DNA of 64,000 bases from Seminavis robusta. Taxonomy: Eukaryota > Bacillariophyta > Bacillariophyceae > Naviculales > Naviculaceae. Location: contig CAICTM010000024.1 in NCBI GenBank assembly GCA_903772945.1, positions 62,001 to 126,000 on the forward strand, written 5' to 3'. The translations under genes were made by a program, and so were the position numbers. Below the pieces are notes generated by a model. That model was not told where the DNA came from. It was given only the letters and a program-made list of their open reading frames with translations, and searched no databases. Within the stretch, counting starts at the first letter, position 1, and the number at the start of each line of letters is the position of its first letter. This document shows, piece by piece, positions 21,236 to 33,276 of the stretch.

Positions 21236-23968
21236 TCTGGATCATCGGTCTCTCCACTGTCTTCTTCATCATATTCCCCTGCTCCAGCTGTTGGGTTAGA
21301 AACATCATGTACCTCTTCCACAACACGGTAAGCGAAACCCAAGAATTCCTCAGGCCCACCACCATCAACAGTGGGGGCACTTACACCTCTAAATGGTATG
21401 TCATCATCTCTGTAACCAACCTTTTTGGCGAAGGAATTCAAGAGAAGAAGACGTTCGGTTTCCACTGTCCCGTACTCTTTGTCACCACAGCGAGTGACAG
21501 CTTTCCGATGATTCCTTTCTTCAAAGAAACCTGTCATTAATCGATCAGCTTGATGTATTCCTAGGAACAATAGAGCGAAGTGAGATGATTGTCAGTGGTC
21601 AAAGCAGTGGCAAATCGAAAGTGGATTTAACGTACCGATTTTGGTAGCAGACAAGATATTATAAGCCAGATCCAAATTGTCTCGCTCATTGGTGTTGGTT
21701 CCTCTTACAAGGTAAGTGATGCCGGTCACCGGGTTCCGTCTGTGAATGCTAATGTCTTCAGGGTCGCTCAAGCAGTTCTTATCGATATAGGTAAACAGTT
21801 GCTTGATTGTTTCTTGCACACCTGTACCGGTTTTCAAGAACAGCTTTGAAGAAGATTGGCTATTGTCTCCGGTCTCTTGAGTGGACAAAATCAACTCTTT
21901 TTCGGCGTCCTTTGCCTTGATGTATTTTAGCACAGCCTCCACATTTTGGCGAAGCAATGAAGGCTGGGGTATCACCGAATTTGCCTCTGCCATGACTTCC
22001 TTGTGAGTGGCTTCCCTTTTCTTCTTGGCTTCGACATAAGATTTGGCGCGCTCATACTCTGAAGGCTCCACATTGAACAAAGCCCTGCTAAGAAGCCCTC
22101 TGAAGATCCCCCCAAGGGCAGAGCTTGGATCTTTCAAGATGACATTCCACCGCTTCAGCCAATGAAATGCATCCAACTTGACCACTGCGTGCTTGAAAAT
22201 TCCTTGGACGATTCGGTACACTTGACAACAATTATCAACATACACAAGTTTCACCGACTCAATAGGTGCTACCGGTTCTTGTGGTGGCAATGGAGCGCCC
22301 TCTGGAAGCAGGTCTTGCTTGCATGACATCCTTTCGACGCTGTGTTTCCTTTGCCCATGCATTGCGATTCAACCTTTCGCGCAGCCTTCACAAGTCAGCT
22401 TCGATTTCACTGAATGACTCTGTGTATTTTAGGGCTTTCCAAAACACAGTTAGACCATCCTCATTTTGCACTGTCACGATGCAACGAAAGGGACAGAAGC
22501 TTTTCCCTTGGCCAGTCCACACCCGGATCTTGGAAGCCAGCTTATAGTTGAAGTCAATCTTCAACACCTCAGCTGTCAACCCCTTCATCTTGCTCTCTTG
22601 GAACTCCTTCCTGTGCTTGAAGACAGTATTTACAATGCAGTTGATGCGATATTTGCTGATGAACCGGCCATTATACCCCTGCTTGTTTTGAAATGTGGAG
22701 AAGAGGGGTGGCCTTCCGTCATCCTCATTCAGCGTCTCTTCTTGCTGGGATTCCTCTTCTTGTCTATTGGCGCTTACATAAGTTGCCAGCTGTTCCATGG
22801 CTGCATCCAGTTGAGTCTGGGCTTGATCGAGTTCCCCTTGAAAGTGATCCACCCTTTCACGAAACTTGTCATCATAAGCCGTAACTTTGGCTTGCCACCC
22901 AGGGATCAATCGCTTAAGTGGCTGTGGGAAATCGTCTGGGTCTGTTTCTTCCAGCTGCTTGAAGGAATGAATATCAGCAGCTATCAATTTGCGCAGCTTG
23001 GTGGCACCAAGACCCTTTAGAATGTTGCATTCACCGAATTTGTTGCGGTCCGCCTTGTCACCCAGCATGTGCTGGAATTTGACATCTTTGTTCAGGAGTG
23101 TTTTCACATGTGACAATTCAAGCCGGTACTTTGTGACAGCCGATTGTTTCACATTCCTGATGGATTGTAGCTGTTTCAGCTGTTGATCCGTGGTTGTTTT
23201 CTCCACAAACTCGTCAAGAGTCCTCTGGCGCTTTTTCTTGGGCTTAAAATTGATCTTATCACCTCCGACTGCAGATAGATATAACTCGTAATCTGAGTAA
23301 TATGCCCTGTATGCACTCTGTTTCAATCGTCGCGCAATTTCTGAGGTGCACTCATTAGCTGCCGAAAGAATGATGTGAGTATAGAGTTCTTCATCCACGG
23401 CATAACCATTTCCCAAGTAAAAACTGAAAAAGGAATTGTAGACGCTAGCATCAAGGGCCATGCTCTTCTTGTTGTAACCAGTAAATCGCCTGCCACAAAG
23501 ACGACAGGGATACAGAACGGTGTCCAGGTATTTAAAGCGCTGAACACCAAAGCAAATGATTGGGTTGTTAACCCACCGACACTTGTTCACATCCACATAC
23601 GTGTCTTTCTTGCAGTGTGGACAGGTTGGAATATGCCCCTTGAAGTGTAGATGGGGGACCCACACAGCGATGGGTCGAACGTAGAATGAATCTACTGTTG
23701 ACTTCTTGGCATCGGTATTCATTAAATTGCTGTTGAACATACCGCCGCTTGGCATAACATTCCACCATTTGTTGGCTTTGAAGAACTTGGGGTGGTCATT
23801 GTCGATTGCTGATCGAGTCTTCTTTATGAAGGCATCTTGGGCCTCGCTGTAAGGCTTCGCAGGCGGTGCCGTGGAGGGAGCGCACATGGTGACTCAATCC
23901 AATTTCGTCATTGTGGACTCTTCCATCCAAGGCAACTTTTCCGTTGTCAGTTGATCAAAACTTATTCA

Positions 23969-23973
23969 GGGAT
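23969..23973. repeat. GGGAT target-site duplication, left copy
   Basis: GGGAT at 23969-23973 and 33429-33433, immediately outside the Copia LTRs. It is a perfect 5-bp duplication as expected for Ty1/copia integration. Confidence 0.9.
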
Positions 23974-24125
23974 TGTTAGTTGCTCTAAGCTCTCTTCTAG
24001 TTGTTACTGTTGCTATTGAGATACTACTGAAAAAGTGGGTGGGCTCTGTATTTCATGGTATTTCTACTGGCATGAAATTCTAGTACAGAGGTACAGGTTC
24101 AATCCCTAATCGCGAATCCCCAACA
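23974..24125 (-). repeat. Copia 3' LTR
   Basis: 152 bp. I found no difference from 33277-33428 when reading them against each other. The short length is unusual for an LTR but both ends are TG...CA and match the target duplication. Confidence 0.92.
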
Positions 24126-24184
24126 CACTCCTGTGGTCGTCGAGCTTGTCCTAGTCGTCGACCATGCTTACTTACTTACTCCGC

Positions 24185-25273
24185 TTAGCGCTCCTTCTTT
24201 GAACGGACCTTCTTGTCCGACCGTGACCCTCCTTCTGAGTGCCCTGGCTCTGAGTGTTCCACAACACCCATCAACTTGTCCACGTTCTGTTTGAACAGTC
24301 GACCTTGGTTCGGCTTCGTCCAGAAGTCCGCAACCATATCATCAGTTGGACACCAGTCCACACTGATCTCCTTCTTTGCGACTCTGTCGCTCACAAAGAA
24401 GTACCTAATGTTGATTTGCTTCGTTCGTTTACTACTAGAAGCTTTGCCATTCTTCTCTAGAAGGATGGCACTCTTGTTGTCCTGATAGACTACTATAGTT
24501 TCTTTAACTACATAGCCTTGCTCCCGAAGGAACTGCCTCGTCCAAAGGATCGATGGCATCAGGTCATCAACTGCTACGAGTTCACTCTCAGTTGAGCTTC
24601 TCGTGTTCAACTTCTGTTTCGTCGAAGTCGATAATGGGTAACCGGTGCCCATGGTCAAACCACCTCCGGTATGACCCCTCATGTTTGGATGGACTGCGAA
24701 AGAACCATCAACATACCATTTCAATATGCCACTTCCGTCGGCTTTGAGAACTAATGGTAGTTTTCTAGTACATCTAATGTACTGCATGAGGTGGACTAGT
24801 TTATCCCAATCGTGCCTATCTGGTTCCTTGACTCTAGTCGTAAGGAACGATATCGCCGTACCTGTGTCTGGTCGGGCTCTCTTCGTAGCGAATAACACCT
24901 TAGCCACCAGGCTGTGAAAGGTGTCTGCCTTGCTCGTTGGGAGCTTCTTGCAGGATTCGTCTACTGTGAATAGGTCTTTCGGGGCTGCACTACTTCTAGT
25001 TTTCGTGCCCCCTTCCTCTGGCGATGCCTTCTCGAAGGCTTCCAGGATTTCATCAACGTACTTGTACATCGATACGTTGCATTGACCCTTCGTCGTGATT
25101 TCGTTCGGTTCGTTGACTATCGATTCGGCGTCGTCGTCGTCGTCGTTGATGTTGTCCTGGGGATCGTCGGGATCATCTTCCATTTCGTCAATGGTTTCAG
25201 CATCCGCGTCCAGGTCCTCATCGGTTTGGATCATTGGTAGTGGGGGTGCGTCATTGCTTTCTTCCCCTTCCAC
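24185..25273 (-). pseudogene. Copia pol: integrase tail, RT tail and RNase H (RT core deleted)
   Basis: A 362-residue open frame. It begins in the acidic integrase-RT linker (DEMEDDPDDPQDNINDDDDD), reaches NEPNEI, and continues without the fingers/palm directly into the RT tail CNVSMYKYVDEILEAFEKA. It then runs through the RNase H domain: WYVDGSFAVHPNMRGHTGGG, STSTKQKLNTRSSTESELVA, YQDNKSAILLEKNG, and TKQINIRYFFVSDRV followed by WCPTDDMVADFWTKP. RNase H catalytic acids (Asp in YVDGSFA, Glu in STESEL, Asp in YQDNKSA, Asp in DDMVADFW) are all present. No YVDD/YADD is present. The deletion junction lies near 25095. The C-terminal frame itself is intact over more than 1 kb. Confidence 0.85.
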
Positions 25274-26520
25274 TCCTGTGATCTCGACATCACCAATGGG
25301 TCTATTTTTCGATCAGTAAAAACGAGTAGTTTAGGCTGATCTTTTCCTAATAGATTGACTCTAGCTATCACTGTGTCGGCATTGGGATCTTGTCCCATGA
25401 AGCCGATAATTTTCTTGCGGAGCGGAGGCTCATAATTTGTAGCCTCCTTGCTTATTCCGCTCGTTCCCATACAGATGGCCGCCTTTGTGCGTCCTACCAT
25501 GCTGTTACGGGGCGAATCTTCTTCATGCACCTGGCAGTAGTCTCCGAACTGAAGGCTCAGGTGCTTTTTATAGTCCGGGGACTCTCCCATCATTATCATA
25601 CGGGGGCTCATTGTATCGCTGACCCCGCCTTACTTGGAAGTACGTCATTTTTGACGACTTGTAACACCAAGTTGAGGTTAATATTTTGGCATGCGTGTAA
25701 ACGTAGGTATGCCGGACAGCTCGTGTCTTTCCTTGACTACCCGGATCTACGTTCGATCTCGGTACGTGCTCGTTAGCACGCAACGTTCACCCGTCCACCC
25801 GGCATGCCATGATGTTTTGGACGGGCTCCTCTTGTCCACATGAATGCGTGATCAAAACACGCTGAGAACGAGGACTCTGACTGTTCTAGGATGGTCTCTG
25901 CTCCTGTGGGAGTGTCTAGATGTGTATCGATTTTCGCTTAGCGAAAACGATTCCTGCCAGAAATTCTCTTGACACTTTGGTAATGGCAAAGTCTCTCGGT
26001 ACTTCATTCATTGCTGCCACTGCGTTGGTTTCGTTCGAGTGTCTGCCTCAACATCAATATCCTGCCCTATAGCTTGTGCCGTGTCGATGTCTCGACGGTC
26101 ACAGGGCATTTGCGATTTGATGCCATAATCCCACGGAAATCTTAATCGATGGATAGCGAGTTGTTATATAGCGCTTCGCCCTTGATGCGTAACTTCGTTT
26201 GCTGAGCCTTCCTTATTTCGGCGACAGATCCAAGGCCTTCCATTTCCTAGGGTCTTAGAACTGAATCCTTCACTTTCCATTCGTATACTACGTGCCGTAG
26301 GCCTGGCTATGACGTGTAGATTCCTTCGACAGTCTAAGACGATGTGCATTTCTTGACGGACATTCTTAACTGATAAGATGTTCTTGATTTCTCTTTCATC
26401 GAAACCATACTCTCTCGTTGTGGCCAGCAACTGGCTGGGTCGGACCTTCACTTGCCTCGGTACTTTGCACTGAATTGACGATCGGTTTCCCTGAGGTCGG
26501 TAACCATTCTTATACAGCAA
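25231..26520 (-). pseudogene. Copia integrase and protease remnants
   Basis: 25231-25611 encodes the post-catalytic integrase region: SPRMIMMGESPDYKKHLSLQ, DYCQVHEEDSPRNSM, then GKDQPKLLVFTDR. 26164-26520 is a further pol fragment read in a broken frame (CKVPRQVKVRPSQLLATTRE). Stops and frame changes separate the pieces, so integrase is not functional here. Confidence 0.7.
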
Positions 26521-27167
26521 AGATCCAAACGTGGACTGGTTTCCAAGCTTGATCTCTCCATATCATGTCGTCCAACCTTTTGTTGGGCGACTAGCCTGCT
26601 TCAGTCGGTTTTCTTGTTCCGATCCTTCGTTCCGTGCCCAAACGACCGGTCCGAACGAACGAAACCTTTTCGACTTCCTCATCTGACTGCTGATGTCCAG
26701 GTCGGCATCATCCTCTTTGGGGTTGCAATGCTGTCCGTCATTTATCTGAGTTGCGATAGAACAGGGCTCCTTTGAACGCTACAAGCTTTCTTGCCGAAGT
26801 GCTGACTACACGCCTGCTCGACCTAACTTGGTCATCGTCCCTTTGTCTTACTTTGACTTACTTTGTCTTTATCTTGTCAGGACATGCGATGCTGGACCAT
26901 TATCGGGCAGAAAAGAATCTTTCCTCTTTCCAGATCCTTACAACTCCGTTTCCGGCATCTTCCCTGCCCACCACCCCCCTCCCGCTTGCGTCTGAGCAAA
27001 AGGTCCGTGGGATGGACTGTCGGGAGTTACTCGGTTGTTTCCAAAAGGTGTAATACCTCATGTTAACGTGTGGGGATAGTTATCAGTGCCTTTGGCAAAG
27101 TCGTCCCTCAGTTCTGTTTAGCTGGTATTATCGCTGAACATTGTTAAGAAGATAACTATAACCGTTC

Positions 27168-27728
27168 TCAGCGAATGCCGGACCTTCTTCTGCATCGGCT
27201 CGAGGTCAGCGATGCGGCCGGTGGAGTAGTTACCGTAGCAGCAGGGCTGTCGTTACTGGAATAACCCACGGATTTTGCAATGTCCTTTTTCGTTGTAAAT
27301 TGCTCGTGGTATTCGGAAGGGGTAAGGCTCCCTTGGTGGAAATTCAACAGTTGTTTTTCAAGTTGGAATAATGTGTGGTACACAAAATTATCATCGGTCT
27401 GGGGCATGATCGTCTTATGGATCATTTTTTGTAGCTCCAGTGGGTCGCATCTTAACAGGACGTCATCGTAGTCCGTGTTCTGCTTCATCTTGTCATTTAA
27501 AAGTCGGGTGCACTGCCCTAAGATCAAGTTGAATGCTTTGGCCTCTATTTTCTTGTAGTTTGGCCAACCTCGTAAGGTGGGTCTTCATCAGCCCTCCATA
27601 CTCTGCTTTCTCGAGTCCGCCGAGTTCCTCGTCCGGTGGATTTTCTATGGCTGCAGTGAGTTTGGCTATTTCATTTTCGAGTTTTGCTTTCTCTAACGTT
27701 AGTGTTCGTAAGCTACCTAGAGTTTGTG
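27168..27728 (-). pseudogene. Copia gag, C-terminal half
   Basis: Contains a coiled-coil stretch (LTLEKAKLENEIAKLTAAI, then AEYGGLMKTHLTRLAKLQEN) leading into QDYDDVLLRCD-like and HTLFQLEKQLLNFHQGSLTP sequence typical of a Copia gag. The 5' half of the same gag is at 32247-32543, separated by gypsy-2. Confidence 0.7.
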
Positions 27729-28164
27729 CACTAACCGCTAAAAGCCTAGTGTAAAATCTTTCGAGTGTGTTTTGAGTTTGAGAGAAAGAAAGTTAAAGAG
27801 GATTTTAGAAAGCTATGAAAACTAATCAACGAGAGAGATCCGACAATCAAGGGATAGTAGATTGAACTCCCGCGGGAGACTGTAGAGTGTGATAGAGTAA
27901 GTTGCGGTAGAATCCTACGTCATCTCCTCTATCCAAAACGAACGCTGGAAGTTCTGTCTAGCATTTGATCTAGTAGGCGGGAAATACTTCCACGCTGGCT
28001 AAATAATTAGAGCGATGGTTTCTCATATCAACCAAGTATGACTAGACGCGGTCATTGGAGAACCTGTCTCAAATGACTATTCACGAGAGACTCAGTTCAT
28101 GAGGTCGAACCACACCCTATCTAGGATCGAGTCCGACGAATAAGGCTAAGAGCCGTGTATTGCA
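27729..28164 (-). repeat. gypsy-2 3' LTR
   Basis: 436 bp, TGCACTAACC...GTGTATTGCA on the plus strand. It aligns throughout with the other gypsy LTRs but with frequent one-base insertions. Confidence 0.88.
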
Positions 28165-31100
28165 TTCGCCCCCTGACAAGGTCACAGAAGGCAGCGACCA
28201 CAGTCCGGAACAAGGAGAACATATGATTAAAGTGCGGGGCACTCCCGGAGATTGGATGTAGACATGTGCGTCTGGCACGACTGGCAATCCTACAAGGGGA
28301 TCAGGCCTTGTTTGGGTGTTAATAACCTATGTTCCAAGTCTGGTAGACTTGTGCCGCTACTTGGCGGTATTATTCGGAGCCGTGCAGTGCCATTGTATTG
28401 ACTCGGTCTATAGTGGTAAGTGACCTTGTGACGTTGGCCTGACCTACGCGTTGCTGATATGATTGAATCTATCAGGTATCGTTGCATGGTGTATGTATGA
28501 GGGACAAGTGTCGTGTTCTCCTTTATCGGTGTTTTTTTTCTGGATACGTCGTTGGCGACATTCCTTAATGAATTTCCGGTTTGCTTTGAAACGGATGTGG
28601 TGAAGCTTTGTCACGATTGACGCGCCTGAACTTGCGACGAAGTCCACGCTCATCCCGGAGAGTCTTCTCGACCTCTGCGCGGGATTCACGTTCTCTGTCC
28701 ATGCAAACCGGTCATGGATACTGGGTAACCCACGTCTGTTTTAGAACGATGGTTACTCCGTCTGCTGTCTTGGAGCAGCCCTTGGTGGTTCATTGGTTCA
28801 ATGAATCCACGAAGTTCCTTCCTGTTGGTCCGAAGAGCGATAGTTGGATCGCATCTATTATCTTTTTAGTTAAGGGTTGGATTCCTTCTCGAGTAGTCCA
28901 ATTGTCTAGATACTCCAGTTCTTCGCCTTTCGAGGAAGGCCCTGGTAGTGTTGATTTAAACCCCGACTTCTTGAAGTCTTTGGAAAAGGTCATCTAACTA
29001 TTCAACGGGATCCACCAGATTTCGACGTCGTTAGGATGTGTTGATCATCAATATATGAACGGACATTTTCTAAGTAGTGCATGAGTGTTCCAATCTTCCT
29101 TTGGAAGATGTCGGGACTATTAACTAGACCCATTGGCAACCTCTGGTTCTCGTGCTTTCCCCTCGGGAGTGCAATGGTACAGTGTTGCTTCGAGTGAGGG
29201 TGACAGCTCGATGTGGTGATTGTCCCGTGTTCAGGTCTTAGACTAGTAGCGCACTTGAATCCATCTGGTTCAAGAGCATGTCCTGTATTTTGGGGATAGG
29301 ATAAGGCTTCCGCTTGATCCTTTTGTTCGGTTCCCGGAAATCAGAGATGAATCGTACAGATCCCTCTTTCTTGGGAATGATAAAAGTTGTTGGTCCGCCC
29401 ACTCGGAACAATTCCCTTCTTGAGTACTCCTGTCTCGCAGAGACGTTCAACCTCCTTCTTAAGAGTGTTGGTATGGACCCGTGGAGTTAGGGTGAGCCCT
29501 AGTTAATAGGATTTTAGCGTCGGGACGAAGTTCTACTTCGTAGTCGTCCATTCGCAACTCCTCCCAAGTATCCTCGACTGGGCCGAAGCATTGGTTGAAA
29601 AGGCATGAGGCAGTTCTTGCTCTTCTTATTTAACTGGTTTCGACTCTGGCACATCTGCCTTAAGTCTCTTGTTCGTATGTCGTATCAAGAATCTTCTGAG
29701 ACTATCTGCATTGTCGCTGACAGCTGCAGGATCGGGATGGAGAAGTTCTACCTTTCTATCGGTATCGCCATCTTTCGCAGGGAAAAATACGCTGTTCCAC
29801 TCCAATGACTTGGTAGTGAAATCAAACTTATTCTTAGGTCGAAGAGGTGTCTTGACCTATGATCATGTCTTGCGCCCCCAAGTTCTTTTGGTGACGTGCA
29901 ATTCATTCGATAATTCTATTATCGTGGAACTCAGGAATCACGAGTGTGCCCTTACACTTCGTGCAGGGTTTCGATTCCTTCATAGAAGCAGTCCGTAATG
30001 TTTGGACGCCCCCATGATTCTTCATGAGTAACTCTTTGCATGAGTTTGAGTAATTAAAGTTCGGATGCTCCTGTATCCAGTAGCAACAGAGTGTAACGGG
30101 TTTTTGTTTCCCTTTCTCTCGCTTGTTAAATCTAACATAGACGATAGTTTCGAGGTCTCTTGTCTTGCGACGTTGATGAGTTGATTGGCCATGGACGAAG
30201 TTAACGATGCTGAACAGATCGTCAGAGTCTAGTTGAGTAGTTTGTAGGCAATTATCTAATTTTGCCGTAGACTTCATTAGTTGCAAAAAATCTTGTTTAC
30301 TATTTAGTGAGATATCTTCATCACTTAGGTATGAGAAATCGGAACATGTGTTCCGTTGAATCATCATCTGGCCTAATCCTCAGATGGAGATCTCTCCATC
30401 CGAATGATTGAAGTCGAATTCGGCAAGCGCCTTGTCGACGGCAGCCATTTCTTGTCCATCATGTTGATGGATCAACAGAGGAGTCGTCATTGTGCGGAGT
30501 TGTCTGATTGGCTTTGCAACATGGTTGCATTCGCTTTTCTTCTTGCGATCAGCCTTGACCGCAGCGTTGGAAACTTCTTCATGAGGACAGAGAGTTTTCT
30601 TGGTGTAGGTCTTGGCGTCGTCGGACTTGCATTTCCAAGTCTTGTTCTTGTTGTACGCTGGCTTTTATCGTTGTCAGACGAGGACTGAGACTTGGCCTTG
30701 AGTTCTTCAAGTCATGCAGTCGCAGTGTGTGAGTGCTGGACTCGTGGTAGTCGCACCATTTTTCTTCGTTCTTGGAGAGTGGTCGTTGTTGCGAGTAGAC
30801 TTGTACTTCTTGCTGTTGTTCTTCTAGGAGCTTGCTTGGCATCACCGCCCTTGTCAAAGTCTTCGGAGGATTCCATGCGTTCGCAGAATCCAATGGTTTC
30901 TCGATAGGGCTGAGAAAGGATCGAAGTCGTGTTCGTCCATCTTCTTCATCCACGAGCGTGGAATTCATGACAAACAATGTCAATGACTTCGTCATGGTTC
31001 AACGTTGGTTGGTCCAAAAGGTGGTAGACGAGGAAGTTCATTGGCGTTCATCCGACTAAGGTTGTTGACATAAGCCGAGTAGACATATCAGCAGGCTTAC

Positions 31101-31690
31101 GCATCTTGCGGCGCATGAAGCGTTTCTGCTTTTCAGAGCCTTGTAGGGACAGACCTGCCTCGATACAGGCATTTATGCCAACGTAATGTCAGCATCGTCC
31201 AAAGCAGGCTGAGCTGCTCCGTTCCAGGCAGCCTGGAAACGTACTTGGAAAGCGGCTTCGTCTTCCGCCACGTACATCGCGTGGAGCAATCCCGTTGACT
31301 GCAATCTGGCGGCAAGGCATTTCCAACGTATTTCACGATGGCCTGCACAGCTAGATTCGTAATGCTCTTGGCAGAGCTAGAAGTCATCTCCTTGGGAGGT
31401 TATGTTTTCGCAGGCGTAGCAATGGCGAGCCCGACGAAGACCTTCTCCATACGTCCAGCCCACTTGATGTCTGACGTGGAGTCTCAGAATCCTTGATGAT
31501 TTGGACCTTGAAGGTGTATATTGGCGCTGTTAGCATCTGCTGGAATAGTGCGAAGTTTGTAGGTGGTAGAGCGAGAATCGTCGATTTCGCATTCATCATC
31601 GAGGGATGAGAGGAAGGATTGGTTTGTCACCAGCTTAGACTCGAAGCTGGTGTATGCGTCTTTGGCAATCTTCATGGTGAGGAATAGGTT
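28165..31690 (-). pseudogene. gypsy-2 gag-pol remnants
   Basis: Gag starts at about 31675 (MKIAKDAYTSFESKLVTNQS). Protease near 30060-30110: the catalytic LLLDTGASE is readable on the minus strand but in a frame shifted from its surroundings, followed by KGTLVIPEFHDNRIIE at about 29903-29960. RT 29238-29450: TTFIIPKKEGSVRFISDFRE and KRKPYPIPKIQDMLLN. RT thumb 28790-28993: EELEYLDNWTTREGIQPLTK. Integrase C-terminal scraps lie before 28700. Copy 1 has the complementary losses (gag missing, RNase H and integrase kept). Confidence 0.8.
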
Positions 31691-31726
31691 GAGGGTAGCT
31701 GAAAGCTATTGTGTTTGTTAACAAAA

Positions 31727-32141
31727 TGCACACGCAAAAGCTAGTGTAAAGATCTTTCGATGTTTTTGAGTTTGAGAGAATGAAAGTTATAAGAGGATTA
31801 GAAGCTATGAAAACTAATCAAGAGAGAGAATCACAATCAAAGGATCGTAGATCTGAACTCCCCGCGGGAGACTGTAAAGTGTATAGAGTAGGTTGGGTAG
31901 TAATCCTACTCACTCCACGATCCAAAAACGGAACGCGTGGAAGATTCGTCTAGCATTTATCTAGTAGCGTGGAGTACTCCACGCTGGCTAAATATTAGAG
32001 CGATGTTTCATCATCAACCTAGTATGACTAGCGGTCATGAGAACCTGTCTCAATGACTATTCACGAGAGACTCAGTCATGAGTCGAACTCAGACCCTATC
32101 TAGGATCGAGTCGCGAATAAGGCTAAGAGCCGTGTATTGCA
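31727..32141 (-). repeat. gypsy-2 5' LTR
   Basis: 415 bp, shorter than the other copies through many single-base losses. It is bordered on its inner side by the conserved GTTTGTTAACAAAA primer-binding region. Confidence 0.88.
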
Positions 32142-32246
32142 GTTGGGTCATCAGTGACCTCGGCTATCTCGTCTTCCAGTAGCTCTAGGCTTTCCTCGTC
32201 GCCGTTAGGAGACGAGTGTTGTTCTGTTCACGTCGTCCGCGCCGCG

Positions 32247-32543
32247 TCAAGCCTGTTCCGGGTCTCCTCTGAGTACACCGGTGCTACCAACACTGTCTTG
32301 TTTCAGGTTGCGTAGCTCATTGCTTATGTCGTCACCCATCGTTTGTCCAACGTGGATGACGATCTTCTCCCATGTGCGTATCATCTGGTCTGCCATTCCA
32401 GATCCAGTTGTACCGAAGTTAAACACATGTTGGTCGAGGGCTTTGCATGAACCTTTCTGCTGGTTCGACGATGGGCTGGTTCTTCCATGCCCTCGTGCTT
32501 TGCCGCCTCCTCGGCCACCTCGTCCTTTACCTCTACCGCTCAT
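32247..32543 (-). pseudogene. Copia gag, N-terminal half
   Basis: 98 codons: an RG-rich start (SGRGKGRGGRGGGKARGHGR), then a helical segment (MADQMIRTWEKIVIHVGQTM) and an acidic tail. The coding sequence resumes beyond gypsy-2 at 27728. RG-rich N-termini are usual in Copia gag proteins that bind RNA. Confidence 0.65.
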
Positions 32544-33276
32544 TGTCTATGCTACGGTAGGTGGACTATTTCAATTCGTTGTTTTTTGATTGACTAGCTC
32601 TTTTAATTTAAGTTCTCGTCCGACTACTTATTCGTCTTTTGGCTATGGGGCGATAACTTCAAATTATACTCCTGGCTAGGGAGTGTTAAATCTATTTACT
32701 AAAGATCTTGCAGGGAGGGAACGATTGCTTCACACACTGTGCGGTCGTTTCCACTCCGAACCCGTTTCTTTGTATTGTTGATTCCTTGTTTGGGTGCCCG
32801 TCCTTTGGCCCCTGCGCTGGCACTATGGCTTTCGCGCTTGTTGTTGGCTCTGACAGTTCCGGCTGGATGCTGTCGGCTCTCCTATCGACAATCCTTGTGG
32901 ATTCTGCCGATGAAACTCTTGCTGCTGCGTCGTCGACCGATACTCGCGTCGTTGGCTGCAGTCTTGATCCGTCCTCGGATGCCTTCAGTCCTGAAGGGCT
33001 TCTCTTGTTGCTGTCGTTCCTTGACAGTCTCCTCGCTGTTGCTGTCGATGCTTCGACAGGCTTGGTCTCTATCGTCTCGTCTTCCTTGCAACGGTAGCGT
33101 CGTCCTCGACGGTCTTCTACTCGTCGCGTCGTCGCGACCCGTCCTCGGATCGTTGTCGCGATCGGCGTTCGGCCTATACTCGCTCCTCTTGCTTCCTGCT
33201 ATCGATTGACTGCTTCGATAGTCTCCTCTTCTCTTCTTCGCTTCGATATCGATAGTAGACCGCTTTTTCAGTAGTA

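Larger units (their letters stand above)
15555..23887 (-). pseudogene. DUF6729-like / DDE-type transposase, interrupted by a gypsy element and stops
   Basis: Coding pieces on the minus strand: 23887-22388, 22362-21592, 21570-21236, then (after the gypsy insertion) 16687-16191 and 15998 to about 15555. The N-terminal block has paired zinc knuckles (CPHC ... CRLCGRRF) within a WVPHLHFKGH...RFKYLDTVLYP context typical of DUF6729 as I recall it. The catalytic-core-like block has YVDNCCQVYRI and LDAFHWLKRWN, consistent with the RNase H-fold Asp and following His/Trp motif. The C-terminus has a Cys/His cluster (RRYCITCGHKRKDH ... CGNCWQLKKHH) and a likely last intron with a GTATGT donor. Damage: in-frame TGA near 22388, a frame change between the first two pieces, the gypsy insertion in an acidic linker, and a frameshift in the poly-A/T run near 16185. 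Not functional as it stands. Confidence 0.75.
27729..32141 (-). mobile_element. Ty3/gypsy LTR retrotransposon (gypsy-2), nested in Copia gag, strongly degraded
   Basis: Same family as gypsy-1, reverse orientation, LTRs 27729-28164 and 31727-32141. The LTRs differ from each other by many one-base indels and substitutions. The flanks read CCAAC and CAAAC on the element strand, a probable 5-bp target duplication with one mismatch. The polypurine tract complement TTCGCCCCCTGACAAG abuts the left LTR. Contains gag (about 30400-31680), protease, RT fragments and a short integrase tail; RNase H and most of integrase are missing. Confidence 0.88.

Noticed and set aside
22466-23020. 184-codon plus-strand frame
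   Set aside because: Antisense of the transposase N-terminal coding region.
24090-24125. GGTTCAATCCCTAATCGCGAATCC, a tRNA B-box-like word
   Set aside because: It lies in the Copia LTR and lacks an A-box, acceptor stem and anticodon arm at proper spacing.
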